A program made the translations under genes and the position numbers. From contig NC_074721.1 of the NCBI RefSeq assembly GCF_947242115.1, positions 682,001 through 746,000 of the forward strand: DNA of 64,000 nucleotides, given 5' to 3'. Under the pieces are notes generated by a model. That model searched no databases, was not told where the DNA came from, and saw only the letters and a list, made by a program, of their open reading frames with translations. Source of the DNA: Biomphalaria glabrata (Eukaryota > Mollusca > Gastropoda > Planorbidae). Shown here piece by piece: positions 20,466 to 33,329 of the stretch. Within the stretch, counting starts at the first letter, position 1; every line of letters starts with the position of its first letter.

Positions 20466-23222
20466 TATCCATCCATCCATCCCAGTGGCGCTACAGCCCA
20501 TGGAGGGCTCTGGCCTGCTTCAACACATCCTTCCATTCAGATCTCTTCTGGGCCTTTTGTCTCCATGCCCTGACCCCAAGCTGCTTCAGATCTGCTTCTA
20601 CATCATCAATCCATCGCATTCGGGGTCTGCCTTTAAGTTGCCTGCCTTTTGGTTTTTGTCTGTAAACGATTTTCGCTCCTCTGTTATCTGACATTCTTTC
20701 AAGGTGACCTGCCCAACGTAGTCTGTTCTTTTTTATTTCTGTCACTATTGGTGGGTCTTAATACAATTGATATATCTCATGGTTAGTGCGTGTCCTCTAC
20801 CCTGTTTCATCCTGTATGGCACCATAGATTTTCCCTAAGAATTTTCCTTTCCCAAGTATTAAGTAAATTTTCAGATGTTTTAGTCAGTGTCCAGGTCTCA
20901 CTTCCATACATTGCTGCTGGTCTTATTATGGTTTTGTATATTATTTTCTTGGTTTTCCTTGAAATTGTTTTGCTCTTAAGTAAATGGTGGGTGCTATAAA
21001 ATGCCCTGTTGCCTCCTGCTATTTTTTTCATTTATTTCTGTTAGTAGGTCATTTTTTAAATTAATAGTACTTCCTAGATATTTGAAAGTTTGGACGTTTT
21101 CAAATTTGTGGTCTTTGATTTTGATATGCTGTCCCTCTGTTTGATTGTCTCTTGTCATTGCGATGTACTTGGTTTTACTGTCATTGACCTCAAGTCCTAC
21201 TGGTCGAGATGCTTCTTCTAGTTGTGTGAAGGCTCTAGCTATGTCAGAGGTTTCTTTACTCAATAAGGCAATGTCATCGGCATAAGCAAGGTATTGTAGA
21301 GGTTGGCTGTATATCGTCCCTGTTGGTTGTGGACCCGTGTTTTCTCTCCTGAAGTAGTTAGTGATAGTTCCCCTCATGTATATGTCTTTACTTCTTATAA
21401 CTCTCTCCAGTGTCAAATTGAAAAGCATGCAGGAAAGTGCATCTCCTTGTCTTAATCCTCGTTTAATCCTAAATTCCTGTGAGTGTTCTCCTTGTATTAT
21501 GATTTTGCTTTTTGAGTTGTTTGATGTCATAGATATAAGTCTTGTCAGCTTGTTGGGTATTCCAAAATCCTGTAGAGTGTCATATAGGTATTTCCTTCTG
21601 ATACTGTCATAAGCCATTTTATAGTCTATAGTCTATATAGAGTTGGTGGATTGGTATGTTGTATTCATGGCATTTTTCTAGTATACATCTTAGTGTGAAG
21701 ATGTGTTTGGTTGTGGATTTGTTGGGTCTGAAACCACATTGGTAGTAACCTAAGATTTCTTCTGAATATTTTCCAAGCCTCTTAGTTATAAGCCTAGACA
21801 GTATGTTATAAGCCACATTTAGTAGAGAGATTCCTTTGTAATTACAGCACTTTAGCTTGGATCCTTTTTTGTGTATTGGGGTTATAAGAGCCGTTTCCCA
21901 TTCTGTTGGTATTACTTCTTCTTCCCAAATTCTTGATATTAGTCTGTGTATTTGGGAATCTAAGTGTTCTCCTCCATATTTAATTAGTTCTGCTGTGATT
22001 TGGTCCTCTCCTGGTGCTTTGTGATTCTTCATGGTCCTAATTATTTCTGATGTTTCAATGAGTGTTGGAGGGTTCACTAAGGGATCTGGTCCCTCATGTG
22101 GCAGTTCATATTCTCCATTGTCTGAATCTTCTGTGGTATTTAGGATCTCCTCAAAGTATTCAGTCCATCTTGCAATTACCCTGCTGTTTTCTGTAATAAG
22201 CTGACCATCTTTGTTCTCACACATGTGTGATCTAGCTTGAAATCCATTCTTTTCATTTTTAATTTTCGTATACATTCCTCTCATGTCTCCCTCCTTTGCT
22301 AGTTCCTCAATCTGAATAATCTTGGACTTTACCCATTCCTGTTTTTTCTTTCTCACAACTTTTGTGGCCCTTCTTCTTGCTTCATTGTATTGCTGTCTAG
22401 CGTTTCTGGTTTCTCTCTGTAGCATTATCATCAGAGCATTGTTTTTCTCTTCTATAATCATCATAAATTCTTTCCAGTCCATCATAGAAGGCTTCTTTTG
22501 TGTTATCATCTGCATCTTCAGTAGGGGCATGAACATTGATGAATAATATGTTGAAGAATTTTCCTTTATAATGTAGTGAGCAGAGTCTATCACTTACAGG
22601 TTTAAATCCAATGACATTACCTACCATTTCCTTTTTAACAGCAAAACCTGTACCTAAGTTGTTAGTGCTTCCACCACTATAAAATATAGTATACTCCTTG
22701 GTTCTGAGAATGTTTGAGTCTTTCCACCTGATTTCCTGTAGGGCTACAAGGGGTATCCTATATTTCTTAAACACTTCAGTAAGTTTGGCTAGCGCACCTG
22801 CTCTATAAAGGCTTTGCACGTTCCATGTCGCAAAACAAAAATCATGTCCTTTTCCAGGCCTAGGTCGTTTTCCATTGAGATCTGTCCGGGTTTTCTTGTG
22901 TATATTAGCTTTCATAAAAGCATTTTTTTATATGACAGAGTTGTTAGCCCTGTGAATAACTATCTAGGGAGCTGCCCCTTTCAGCTCTCTGGATAGCTGC
23001 CTTTATTTTCAGGTAAGGTGCCCTAGCCTTTGTGGATCCCTCCACTTCCTGCAAGGCAGCAGGTTTGATTTTGGTCCACCCCGGGTATTTTATTTCCCCG
23101 GTACCCACCATATCTGGAGGGCATTCCCCTATCCGCCACCTAGGGAGGCGCTCGATGGGAGATCAAAAAACTCCACATGAGAAGGGAAATCTTCACCAAA
23201 TGGTATTAGGACGCACAGGCTG
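20466..23222 (-). mobile_element. RTE-like LINE (CFDP2-type endonuclease plus reverse transcriptase), nearly full length, decayed
   Basis: Minus strand, 5' to 3': a GC-rich leader (23222-22920); an AP endonuclease start (FATWNVQSLYR, LQEIRWK, ~22840-22450); an internal deletion that removes the rest of the endonuclease; then the reverse transcriptase (NYKGISLLN, GFRPNKST, a 7-bp duplication at IDY, RGLRQGDALS, YLAYADDIALL near 21290); and a C-terminus with RLRWAGHLERM and RPRMRWIDDVEADLKQLG ending ALHGL near 20492. The 3' tail is GGCTGTAGCGCCACTGGGAT(GGAT)n. Several frames are needed, so it is dead. It sits in the intron between kinase exons d and e. Shared 3' sequence is found at 4032-4069 and 35509-35538. 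Confidence 0.85.
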
Positions 23223-23309
23223 AGTTATGTACAGATAAATGGCCTGCCATTAGACCTATAAATGTTTGACTTATTAAATATGTATGTGACAAAATATAAA
23301 AATGGTATT

Positions 23310-23885
23310 CCTTTACCTATCCCTTAGTCTGTTGTATCATTGGGGCGCCAAGCAAGACTTTTCGACGTCTTTCTCCATTCCTCCCTGTCTTTTGCCTTCT
23401 TTAAAACCTATTTCAATGGTAGGCCTGTCCATTCTTTTATGTTGTCCTCCCATCGCTTTCTCTGTCTGCCTCTTCTTCTTTTTCCTGGTACTGTTCCCTG
23501 AAGGAAGGTCTTTGCAAGCCCCGTAGATCTTGTTATATGGCCATAGATTTTAAGCTTGCGTTTTTTTACAATAGTTAGCAGGTCATCATGGGGTCCGATC
23601 GCTGCAGTAACCCTGTCTCAAATCTCGTTGTTTGTGATGTGGTCTTTGAATGTGATAGCTAGGATCCTTCTGTCTCATCTCAGTTTCATTGCTAGGATCC
23701 TCCTCTCTAGCTCTGCAGTCAGCGTCCAAGACTCGCAAGCATATAAAAATGTGGCCATGACCAGGGAGCACATCAGTCTGATTTTGGTGCTGAGGGCTAA
23801 GCCCTTGTCTTTCCATATTATTTTAAGTTTTGAAAGTGCTGCTGTGGACTGTGCTATTAGGCCCAATAGTTTGGTATTCACAAAA
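23310..23885 (-). mobile_element. LINE reverse-transcriptase C-terminal fragment
   Basis: The minus-strand frames give KLLGLIAQSTAALSKLKIIW, STKIRLMCSLVMATFLYACE and SWTLTAELERRILAMK, the thumb/connection segment of many LINE reverse transcriptases (SLVLSIFLYACESWTL). A shorter frame covers the C-terminal end down to ~23316. It is the same family as 17409-17665, and is 5'-truncated. Confidence 0.75.
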
Positions 23886-23992
23886 AGAAAAAAAAAGAAA
23901 TGAATTTTAGAATGTTATACATGTAGTTTTTTTTAAGAGATAGAGATGAGGTAACAAAAATAAAGACACTTTTTTTTCTCTTTTGACTTTAG

Positions 23993-24570
23993 GCCTGACT
24001 CTATAAAAAACACAGAAGGGAGCATGATAACCAGGTCTAAGCTGGTACCACCACCTCCTACGAAAATGCGTGCCAGGAAGTCTCGTCATCGTCACAAAAA
24101 CAGCAGAGGGTCTATGAAAGACATTACCTCTCCGCTCAAATCTCAATCTACATATGAAGCTTCACTGGACACCCAAACATCAGAAAAACTAAACCCTGCA
24201 GGGCTTCATCCTACAGACCTATGCTAAGACATTAAACTTTTTGGGACCTGCCACTGCAATCAGGGAGTATCGAAGTGAAGATGAAGCTGATGGGCAAGAG
24301 ACTAGGTTAACAACATAAAAAAACGTCAAGTTCGTTGTAGCAAAAACTCATCCACTTCTGCTGCTAGGCACTCGCCAATCTCAAAACATTCTCGTGTAAG
24401 TAAAAGCAGAACTCATCCTATCAAGACAATAACTTTAATGATGTTTGCTTTGGCTGTGATGGTGGCTGCAGTGATGCTACTTATAGCAGCAAATGCTCAT
24501 CCCAGGTCAGTGTTGATGTGGAGAACACATTTGACCTATGCCCAGCCCAAAACAGAACTTGGAAACTATG
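23993..24570 (+). pseudogene. DLK/LZK-like exon e: C-terminal region
   Basis: Acceptor GACTTTAG then PDSIKNTEGSMITRSKL, KMRARKSRHRHKNSRGSMKD, ITSPLK..., HPTDLC and a TAA. Past the stop, other frames give LNFLGPATAIREYRSED and NDVCFGCDGGCSDATYSS. Vertebrate LZK has RYRSKPRHRR.NSRGS, LRYFGPAAALRS and SDGECSDAT in the same order, which favours LZK over DLK. At least two frame changes occur. Confidence 0.75.
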
Positions 24571-25455
24571 AGTGAAAAATCCTCTCCGGATATTGACCTC
24601 TCATCCTGACCTGAAACCTTTATTTCAATGCTGACATAACAAACAGATGGTTTGGTTATTGTTGTATTTGAAAAACACAAATGTCTACCAAAATTGAGGC
24701 CCACTTTCTTCAATTCTTTACAAAGGTAACCTGCAGCATGTTAAAAGGATGAAGTTTGTGATAGGCTTCTTAAAAAGTTGGTTCCAATAAAAATTAAACT
24801 GAGTTAATTTATAAGTATCAATTTTAACCAGGTGTAATAGTTTGTATTTCAAATGTCTTATAAGTCCACTTGGGCATTATTTGTTTATTGGGAGCTCTGT
24901 TTGATTAGCCAGTGCCCTAGGAATTTAATCTCTTTCCTAAAAATGAGCATTTTAAAAAATTTCTTTAAAACTGAAAGATGACTCATTTTCAAAAGCTAAT
25001 TGCATTCAAGGTTTGGGTGGCAGATTGGCTTAGCCAATACACAAGGAACTACTGCATCTTGGTAATAAGCTAATGCACAGGAAAATAGTATTTATTGACT
25101 ATTGCTAACAACCAATATAATACTATATTTTCAGCCAGTGCATGTTTTCAAGAGGGGAAAAGTCCTCTTAAATAACTACAAACAATGATTTCATTGGCAG
25201 TTTTCTTTGCTTCTTTTCTCCTCATTTTCATCTTTGCTAATGACACATATATTTGTTTAATAACAATATTTTCTCAAATCTTTGAAATATAAACAATCAT
25301 TTGAAACAAACATATCACATTTTTTTACAACTGTTTTGTTATGTATCTTAGAACATGGTAACCACTATTGGCATTCCCAGATAAGAATAAAAATAGATGC
25401 ACATTTTTTTCATGTCTTTTTTTTGCATTCTTAAAAAGAATGTATGCAGCCAAAA
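24571..25455. other. No gene recognised
   Basis: AT-rich DNA. An MSEKSSPDIDLSS-like frame near 24572-24610 may be the last trace of the kinase C-terminus or its 3' UTR. Nothing else is recognised. Confidence 0.5.
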
Positions 25456-25634
25456 CAGTGTTACCCAACTTAGAGCCTGCAGGCCATATCTGACCCATGA
25501 TGCAGTGCAGTTTGGCTTTTGAAGCTTCTGCTCATGGTGCAGAGACCAATTTCATTGGACTTGCCTTTTTTTATGTGGCTCATGACATGTAAAAGAAATT
25601 CAGCCTTCAGGCTGGAAAAGGTTGGGCAGCACTG
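25456..25634. mobile_element. hAT-type MITE, 179 bp
   Basis: Left end CAGTGTTACCCAACTT and right end AGGTTGGGCAGCACTG are imperfect inverted repeats (13 of 16). The interior has the 'GCCTGCAGGCC...GGCTG' pattern of such short elements. The flanks AGCCAAAA and ACCTAAAT are only partly alike, so the target duplication is eroded. Confidence 0.7.
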
Positions 25635-26534
25635 ACCTAAATCATCCCTTTTGAGTTTTGTCCACATCAATACATGATTTTATTTCCTGTCCAATTTTTC
25701 ATAGACCTAAAAAACTTGTTGGATTTTTTAAATGTTGTTAGAACAGAAAGAAAAATAAGTTTTCTTTTTCAGGATGTGGTGAACTAGTATTTAAAAATAG
25801 TATTCATTCCTACAAAAAGATTAGTTTATTGAGACCTAAAATTGTTTTGTTGTTTTATTAGGTCAATTTTAAAAATGTCATCACCACCAACTTGAATTAT
25901 TCTCAATATGAAAAACAAAGTGTGAATTATTTTCTCTAGAACTGTTCTTAAAGTTTACCAGTGACATTTGTATTAGATGTCCAGATGATACTTGTTTTTA
26001 TTTGACCACATAAATTTGTCATTATTCCTTTCATTAGACAAACTCCAAACGTTTTGCTGGGTAAAACTTGCTTCATCAAAACATTGGTTTTGCTGGCTGG
26101 ACTATCACCTTGATTCTACCTCTTATTGAAAAGAGTTCATCTTAGTTTATGCTTTCGTTTAACTTTTGCACTCTCAAATCTACTAAACGTTAATCATAGA
26201 AAAGTAATGAAACATTTTTGTTTTCTTAGCCATGTCTACTACCATTGTTAAAATAGATACAATTGTGAGGGAGTTTTAAAAATGTAATTAGCCACTCATT
26301 GAATGTCATTTTAGTGGAAAGGGGAGGGGGGGGGGGGGGGACAAAAAAGTGTTTTCTATGTTGTTGTTTTTTTTAGGCTTTATTTTAATTGACATTTATT
26401 TTCTTTTGTTATTCATTCTCTAAGTACCAGTATGAAGAAACCAAACAAGCTGCTGAGGGAACATCTGATTAATACTTTTTTATATATATATAAATTGTAT
26501 TTGGTAGCATTTTTTTAGCTTTTTTTTTCTAAAG

Positions 26535-26732
26535 CAGGGGTTCTCAACCTGTGGGTCGCGACCCCCTTGGGGGTCGATTGACAATTTGCCAGGGGTCGCC
26601 AAAGACCATCGAAAAATGGATTGTTTCTGTCTATTCTTCTATTGCTGTATGTGTTTACCGGGGGGGGGGTGTCGCGGCAGAGTGGGGGATTGTAAAAAGG
26701 GGTCGCCGAGCATAAAAGGTTGAGAACCACTG
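26535..26732. mobile_element. hAT-type MITE, 198 bp, with perfect 8-bp target duplication
   Basis: Starts CAGGGGTTCTCAACCTGTGG and ends GGTTGAGAACCACTG, long inverted repeats of a pattern common to animal hAT MITEs. It is flanked by TTCTAAAG on both sides (26527-26534 and 26733-26740), an exact 8-bp duplication. A poly-G run lies inside. Confidence 0.95.
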
Positions 26733-27182
26733 TTCTAAAGCCTTTATTGTTGACTTAAGTTAAAATATTCTTTTATCTCAGATTTGTGATTAGTACATTA
26801 AAACAAAAACAATTTTGTAATATATATTATTATTCATCACTGTTACTAATCCATATTTTTTTTTTTACATTTAAACACCTTTTATATTGACAGAACTCTT
26901 TTGTGTTCTCCTGATTCCTACAATCATTCTAGTGGCAGCCATTTTATTTCTTGTCATTTGTAGAACTATGATTCAGTTGTTGTTGTTGTGAATTAGTTCT
27001 GCCAATGGTTATTTATGTATTTATATGGTTTAACATTTTTTAAAAATTATTGTAAAGACAATCTAAATAATGCCTGTCCTGTCAGGACTTTATTTATGAT
27101 TAGATTTTTAAATGTCTAGGTAATGAAGTAAAATTTTAATTGCAATATGTGTGTGTATTAAAGAATAATTGTTATAAAAATG

Positions 27183-27362
27183 TTTGTAAAATGTTTTACA
27201 TGTTTCGGATGTTTCTTCAGAGTTGAAGATAATTACTTCCTAGTCCAAACCTCCCGCAGGACGACGGGGGATGGAAGCGGGCAGGGTTTGAACCCTCGAC
27301 CATCGATAAATCTGAACGACAGTCCAGCGTGCAAACCGCATGACCAGGCAGCCATCCTGTTA
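27183..27362 (-). mobile_element. tRNA-derived SINE, family C (full-length copy)
   Basis: On the minus strand: head GGATGGCTGCCTGGTCATGC, then a B-box GGGTTCAAACCCT, then a body CCCGTCGTCCTGCGGGAGG, and a 3' end AAACATGTAAAACATTTTAC. A headless relative lies at 34993-35065. Confidence 0.75.
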
Positions 27363-28435
27363 TTGTTATCTTTTGCTTGATGATTATACATATTCTCGAA
27401 GTTCAGCCTAACAGACATACCATACACACTCAGTTTGTTCATAAAATAATAAACAATATGTATGATAAGTTAAAATAAAATATGAATTTAATAGAATAAT
27501 ATTTATACAATAATATCGAAAGGAATAATGTGAATGATAATTTTTCACAAATAAATATAAAGATAAAAAGTCATAAATTCATTGTAAGTAATAACTTTAA
27601 AAAGCATAAATAAAAGTAAGCACCAATATGTTGCTTGAAAACACTGACTTCAACATCACAGTTTCATATCGTATGCCAAAGATTCGTCTCTGTAATAAGT
27701 TCTGTATAAACTGCCAACGGACATCAATCATGATAGCAGCATACTAGAACTGTCATTAACTTCTGACCAACAATACAAAGATGACGACGACAATGTCCAC
27801 GGTAATACCAAAAACCCACAGCATTGAATCAACGATGAAATAATTAACTGAAACCCTATAAAAATAACAGACAATTTCTAAAACTAGAAATACGAACAAA
27901 TCCGTTTAAAGAATATCGTTACAGTATAAAATACAACTCACCCTAAACAGAGGTCAAATAGTCCTAACAAGAATTAATCCAAGGCAAAATGGTAAGGCTG
28001 ACCAGTAGTATAAAACCAAGATTCCTTCAGGACCTCAAAAAGTACATCTTGTCTATCAATTACAATAAGGCGAAAAAGACCCCAAAATAAGAGCTGATCC
28101 ATTACGTCACTCATGACAATGAGACAAGGAATAAAATGTTGCACAAAATATTAATACCATGAATGACGTAATCGCCTACAGAAGTAAGTGGCACTATTTG
28201 ATAGTGTACATTTTTACAAATATACTCAACAACATTACTAACTGCGACAAGCTTAATTTGGGCAGTCTTAACTACATTGAATCACATATGTGTATGTACA
28301 AATGTACATAAGTGTTTATAGTGTATATGGTCTTATCAAGTAGATCTGTAATGAAACTTGTAGAAGGTAGATATCTCCACAAAAGCTATGTGTAGGTTCT
28401 CCTGGCTCCACTAACACAAATGTTATCAGTAGGTT
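27363..28435. other. No gene recognised
   Basis: AT-rich DNA. The stretch 27640-28200 is richer in GC and has codon-like texture on the plus strand but stops in every frame and no motif I can name. It may be an unrecognised repeat. Confidence 0.4.
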
Positions 28436-28690
28436 CTACGTTTCTTCTTCATTCTCATTTTATGTTAAAGTGTTCAGACGACTAGACCAATACATGAGAT
28501 GAACTGCGCAGTGGTTTCCAAATCAGGGAGCTCTCTGTATAGTTTTCTTTCTATTGAGGTGTTTTGGGGCCAGTGTCTAGTACGGGCCTCTTGGAGCAGT
28601 TTTGGAGGATATGGTCGGCATTATCTGGTGACACTCCACATGGGCAGATTTCACTGGTTCCAATTTTGAGCTTCTGGGCTCTATATTTTT
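28436..28690 (-). mobile_element. 3' end of the RNase H-bearing LINE family of 30326-32158
   Basis: The minus strand gives KLKIGTSEICPCGVSPDNAD and HILQNCSK, then the terminal '..SSSHVLV' codons and the GAATGAAGAAGAAA tail, paralleling 31915-32155. It is a 5'-truncated copy in opposite orientation. Confidence 0.8.
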
Positions 28691-30325
28691 ATTCTAGACA
28701 TTTGTATTGTGCTAGCATTTTAAACATTATTTTATTGTGCATTAATGTTTATGTAAGAAACATTTTCCTTATTACTGATTTTATTATGGATAAATATTTG
28801 TACAAAGTTAAAAGAATAAGATTGAACTGTAGGCATACAGTTGAATAATTATATCTAGGCCTATATAGGTCAAATTCAACACCCCCCCCCCCCCAATACA
28901 AAAGTTATGAAAAGTTTGTTTGGTTAACTATATTTTGAAATTCATGATAAAATTTTAGTTTAATAACTACTTTATTTTAGTTGAAAACTTTAGTGCAATC
29001 AAACTCATTTTGTTATAATAAAAATTAAACTATTTTGTTTTTAAAGCCATAATTCAAATAATATTCTCAGCCTGTACCCAATTCATAATTTGAAAAAACT
29101 GGAATTCTTAACATTCATAATCATTGGCTGTACAGATAAAAGCAACAAGGGTGAGGGTACCAATGCAGTATTTAATCACAGTAAGAGCACAAACAGCATT
29201 AAGTTACAAAATTTCAAATCTGGAATTAACAAAATTCACTGATCTTTATGAATGACAATTGAAGAAAGCCACAATACAAAGTTGACACTGTGAAAAGTCT
29301 TCTAAGAAAAAACTGTCATGCTGTGAAAACTCACTCTTTTTCATATTGGCTGAAAGAAAAAAAAAAGAAATAATTGTATTTAGCTTTTTTATTTTAAACA
29401 TTAGAATACATTGAATACCAAAGCACGCTATAGCTGGAGTATATTAAATGAAGATGTGATGCTCTGTTGAGTTTATAAAAGTTTAGGGCTAGTAGCGGAT
29501 TCTTTGTCCTCACATGAAATGTATCATGTAATGATAATGCAAAGAACAATCCACAAGTTGTAATTTGTACACTGTAATTTAAAGAAATTTAACAAGATTT
29601 TAAAAAAAAAAAGGTTTAAAAAAAAATACCGCAGGTTATAAGATGCTGTCTTTTCCAAACAGAATGAGACTTTGTAACCAAAAGTATGTTAAGAACTTAC
29701 ATAATAATTTGTATCAAATCAAATCATATACTATCAAATATCTTAGTTTATGAGAACTGATCTGGTTTTCGAAGTTGATTATAACAATGGAATCTCTAAT
29801 TGCAGGGGAGCGGTTGCCCCACTAGCTACCCCCTAAGGCCACTACTGCTTTAACTGAATGTAACTGAATATAGCCAATAAGAATAATCTTCATTTACATG
29901 AAACATTTTATGAGACATCGCCAAATATTTATAAAGATATTTAAAATTAGTTTTAATTTATTTGCATTTTTATATGTATATATTGTGGACACACCTGATT
30001 TCTGTAAGCTACATCCTAATAGCATTTCCCAAGACAAAATTTTAAATGAATTTCTCTAAGACTGATAAATTTGAAGAAATTAAAGAGTTTACCAAAAATT
30101 AACCATTTGATATTGAACATTGTATAAACCCACTACGTCCTACCCCCGATTACCTTTATAATCTTAAGCAAAGAGAAGTAGGTCACATTTTTGTATTTAA
30201 TATAAAAATACAAACTACAGCTAGAAAAATAGAGATTATAACTGAAAATAAGGTATAAAGATTCTTCCTTTTAATGAAAAATAAAATCAGTTTTCTCCAA
30301 AATGATTTGTAATTAACCTGGCAGT
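28691..30325. other. No gene recognised
   Basis: AT-rich DNA with a poly-C run near 28882-28893. A few GC-richer lines near 29810-29850 resemble nothing identified. Confidence 0.5.
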
Positions 30326-32158
30326 GGGTATAAAAAAATGGCGTCCCCCAAGGAGGAGTCCTATCCCCAACACTGTTCCTAATATTCATAAACGATCTAA
30401 ATCAAAACCTACCAAGAAAAGTCAAAAGCAGTATGTATGCAGATGACCATGCCTTAATTAGCACAGAAGAATATGTAGGAACATCGAAATTTCGATTACA
30501 GGATGCTCTTGATATACTCAATAATTGGTCCAAAGACTGGGGCATGTCCATCAACACAAAAAAGACAACATATACCATATTCACACTTTCAACAAAACAA
30601 CAAACAATAAAATTAACATTAGATAAGGAAGCTTTAGAAAAAAATGACAGCCCTACATATCTTGGAGTCACCTATGACCCGAGACTAACCTGGAAAAACC
30701 AAATAGATAAAACACAGAGTAAAGGCATCCAGAGACTATTCCTCTTGAAAAAGTTAGCTGGCACAGATTGGGGAGCTAATCACAACATCCTGAAAAAGAC
30801 CTATACCAGTTATGTAAGACCTGTACTAGAATATGGTGCCTCAGCATGGGGCTCAGCAGCCCAAACCAACCTAAGAAAAATAGACAAGGTTCAAAATATT
30901 GGTTTGAGGATAATGACAGGAGCAATCAAAACAACACCCATAAGAGCTATGGAGGAAACCGCTGCCCTGATCTCTCTAGATGAAAGAAGAGAAATAAAAA
31001 TCCTTTCCCAATTCACTAAATTGGAAACCTTGGAAAGGCACCCACTCAGAACAAAAATCCACAAAACTGGCACAAAAAAACGTCTCAGAAGAACCAATTT
31101 CATACTGGAATCTCTAAACCTAAAAAAGAAACACCAACTTGAAAAAATTACTCTGGAATCCTCAATACACTATAACGAATCTCCACCCTGGGACGAAAGC
31201 CCTCTTCCTACTATAAGGGACCATATTGAAAACATAAAAAGAAAATCTGATTACAGACCAACAGAGCTCAAGGAAATAGTGAACTGTTTTCTACATACCA
31301 ATTACCCTAGCAATCAGTGGATAAGAGTTTACACGGATGGCTCATCCCATAAAGCCACCACAAATGGAGGAGCTGGAATACTTATCGAATGGCCAGATGG
31401 AGGGAAAACTAGAAAAATCCATTGCAACTGGAGAGCTCTCTAAAAGTTACAGAGCAGAAAGGGAAGCATTTAGCACTAGCTGCTACCATGCTAGCAAATC
31501 ATCCAAGTTCCCCTCACAGTCAGATTGTCTTGCTAACCGATGCAAAAACAACCCTCCAAAGCTTGCAAAACTCTGATTCCTCTTATATTAAAAACCTCAG
31601 AACAGCACTTACAAAGCTCAACAACAACAGCAAAAAAACTGTTATTCAATGGATACTAGCCCATATACAACTAGAAGGAAATGAGAAGGCTGACACACTC
31701 GCCAAGAGTGGGAGAACAAACTCACAAGTAAACTCTGCACTCTATCCAGAAGAAATGAAGAAATTAATTGTAGATAAAATAAATGAGAAATGGACGAGCT
31801 CCCATCCAAATCACAAAAAAGATGACGCTTACTATAAGCTATCCCGACAAGACCAACGTCTAATCTTTCGACTCAGGACCGGACACAACAGAATGCGACA
31901 ACACATGTACCGGAAGCTCAAAATTGGAACCAGCGAAATCTGCCCATGTGGAGTATCACCAGAAAATGCCGACCACCTCCTCCAAAACTGCTCTCTTTAC
32001 CAAGAGGCCCGTATAAGACACTGGCCCCAAATCACCCCAATAGAAAGAAAACTATATGGAGAGCTCCCTGATTTGGAAACAATGCGCAGTTCATCTCATG
32101 TATTGGTCTAGTCATATGAACACTCCAACATAACAATGAGAACGATGAAGAAGAAGAA
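30326..32158 (+). mobile_element. 5'-truncated I/Nimb-like LINE with reverse transcriptase, RNase H and zinc knuckle
   Basis: Begins inside the reverse transcriptase at GVPQGGVLSPTLF, with MYADDHALI near 30433, then a long open thumb region to 31440. RNase H follows, with VYTDGSSHKATTNGGAG (first Asp), RAEREA (Glu), IVLLTDAKTTL (Asp) and LEGNEKADTLAK. The C-terminal knuckle is CPCGVSPENADHLLQNC. Two frame changes occur around 31420-31490, so RNase H is split over three frames. It ends with a GAAGAAGAAG tail near 32157. Clade choice rests on the presence of RNase H after the reverse transcriptase. Otherwise it is quite open, so a moderately young insertion. Confidence 0.85.
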
Positions 32159-32330
32159 AAACCTAGCAATGAGACTGAATAAATATTTAATTTAAAAAGT
32201 TTCAGATATTGAAAAGGGGTTTTAGGAACATCTAATAAAAACAGTATAGGACTAAAACGTTCTGGACAGCAGAAGTGGCTAATGGGTTTAAATGTTGTTT
32301 TGTTTGTTTATTTATACAAAAAAATCTGTT

Positions 32331-32551
32331 ATGTAAGGTCATCTGTTTCTGTGGCCAAAGGTTAACAAAGGTGTGGCCAGCACAACAAACAACCACCTTT
32401 ACTTATCCTCAACTAATGCTAGGTACGCATTCAACTTGGGTTGACTCAGTGTCCTAGAAATCACAAAAATTAAAATCCATCTTCATCAGGACTTGAACCC
32501 ATGACCCCTTGGTTCAGAAGTCAAGTCCTTTACCACTCAGCCACTATGTTA
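32331..32551 (-). mobile_element. tRNA-derived SINE, family B
   Basis: Minus strand: head AGTGGCTGAGTGGTAAAGGA with 'GGTTCAAGTCC'-like B-box, body '..CCAAGTTGAATGCGTACC', 'AAGTAAAGGTGGTTG', end '..CAGATGACCTTACAT'. Other copies lie at 35352-35613, 48692-48806, 51385-51490 and 62535-62740. Confidence 0.8.
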
Positions 32552-33329
32552 TTTGTTCACCTTGGGTCAAAAAGGTGATAGCATGAGAAAAACCTCCAAG
32601 AAGAAGAGGAAGTGATAATTACTAAACTCAATTTAAGTCAGTTGTCTTTGGTACTCGGAGCAGTACACATGTATTGAAGTGGCCAGTTGTTACCCACTGT
32701 GATGGCTAAGTACGTGAGCAAACATGGCTCTCAGTGAGCTACCACTGTATGCTCTAGCGAGTGTACCTGAATGTACCTTCACGTGGTTTGGATGTGAGAA
32801 AGGCTTGCTAACCAGTTCAAAACCCACCACTGTTACCCCTATGGGTGGTGAAGGTCCCCTCATGGGTGCAGGTTAGGGTACTAATTGATTAATTTTTTAA
32901 ATTGATTCTTGTGTTTTCAGGAAAAGAAATAATTGTGCAAATTTCAGCTTAAGATTGGGTGTCAGAGAAATATTGTGTACAAACTTTTGGCCAGACAGAC
33001 AGAGTGAGTTGATATAAATTTGTAAATACTTACTATCAACCTTGACTTTATGTTACTAACTTCATTGCTTGTGTTTCTCAAGTTCTCTTCACTCCTAGCT
33101 ATAACATAGAGATGTAGTTTTATTAGTCTTTTTCTAAGGCAACAAAAATTACAACATTTTAGCTTATTAAGCACTTTGCCTGTATTTCATCAAACAGGAA
33201 AAAGTAACAGTTTTTCATCAGCGTGTCATTATTCAAGAAGAAACCCAAAGGTGTCCAAATGGTTTTCCAGACTTTGAATTCGTCCTTCATTTCCATAAGA
33301 AGTCAACTTTTTTTCCAATTCACCCCAGA
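32552..33329. other. No gene recognised
   Basis: A GC-richer patch near 32640-32880 may be an old repeat but has no recognised ends. The rest is AT-rich. Confidence 0.4.

Larger units (their letters stand above)
16825..24570 (+). pseudogene. MAP3K13: MAP3K12/13 (DLK/LZK, wallenda) unprocessed pseudogene, overall span
   Basis: Five segments in one order and orientation match successive parts of the dual leucine zipper-bearing MAP3K family: kinase N-lobe, activation segment, end of C-lobe, a basic post-zipper region, and the C-terminal region including an SDAT-type acidic tail as in LZK. Splice acceptors and donors remain, so this is not a retrocopy. The exon for the hinge to catalytic loop (GVCTQ... 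to HRDLKSPN) was not found between 17020 and 18419. The second exon lost the DFG motif, and later exons carry stops and frame changes. LINEs occupy the introns. In living relatives the kinase acts upstream of JNK/p38 in neuronal injury signalling; no product is expected here. A distant possibility is an expressed N-lobe fragment. Confidence 0.85.
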
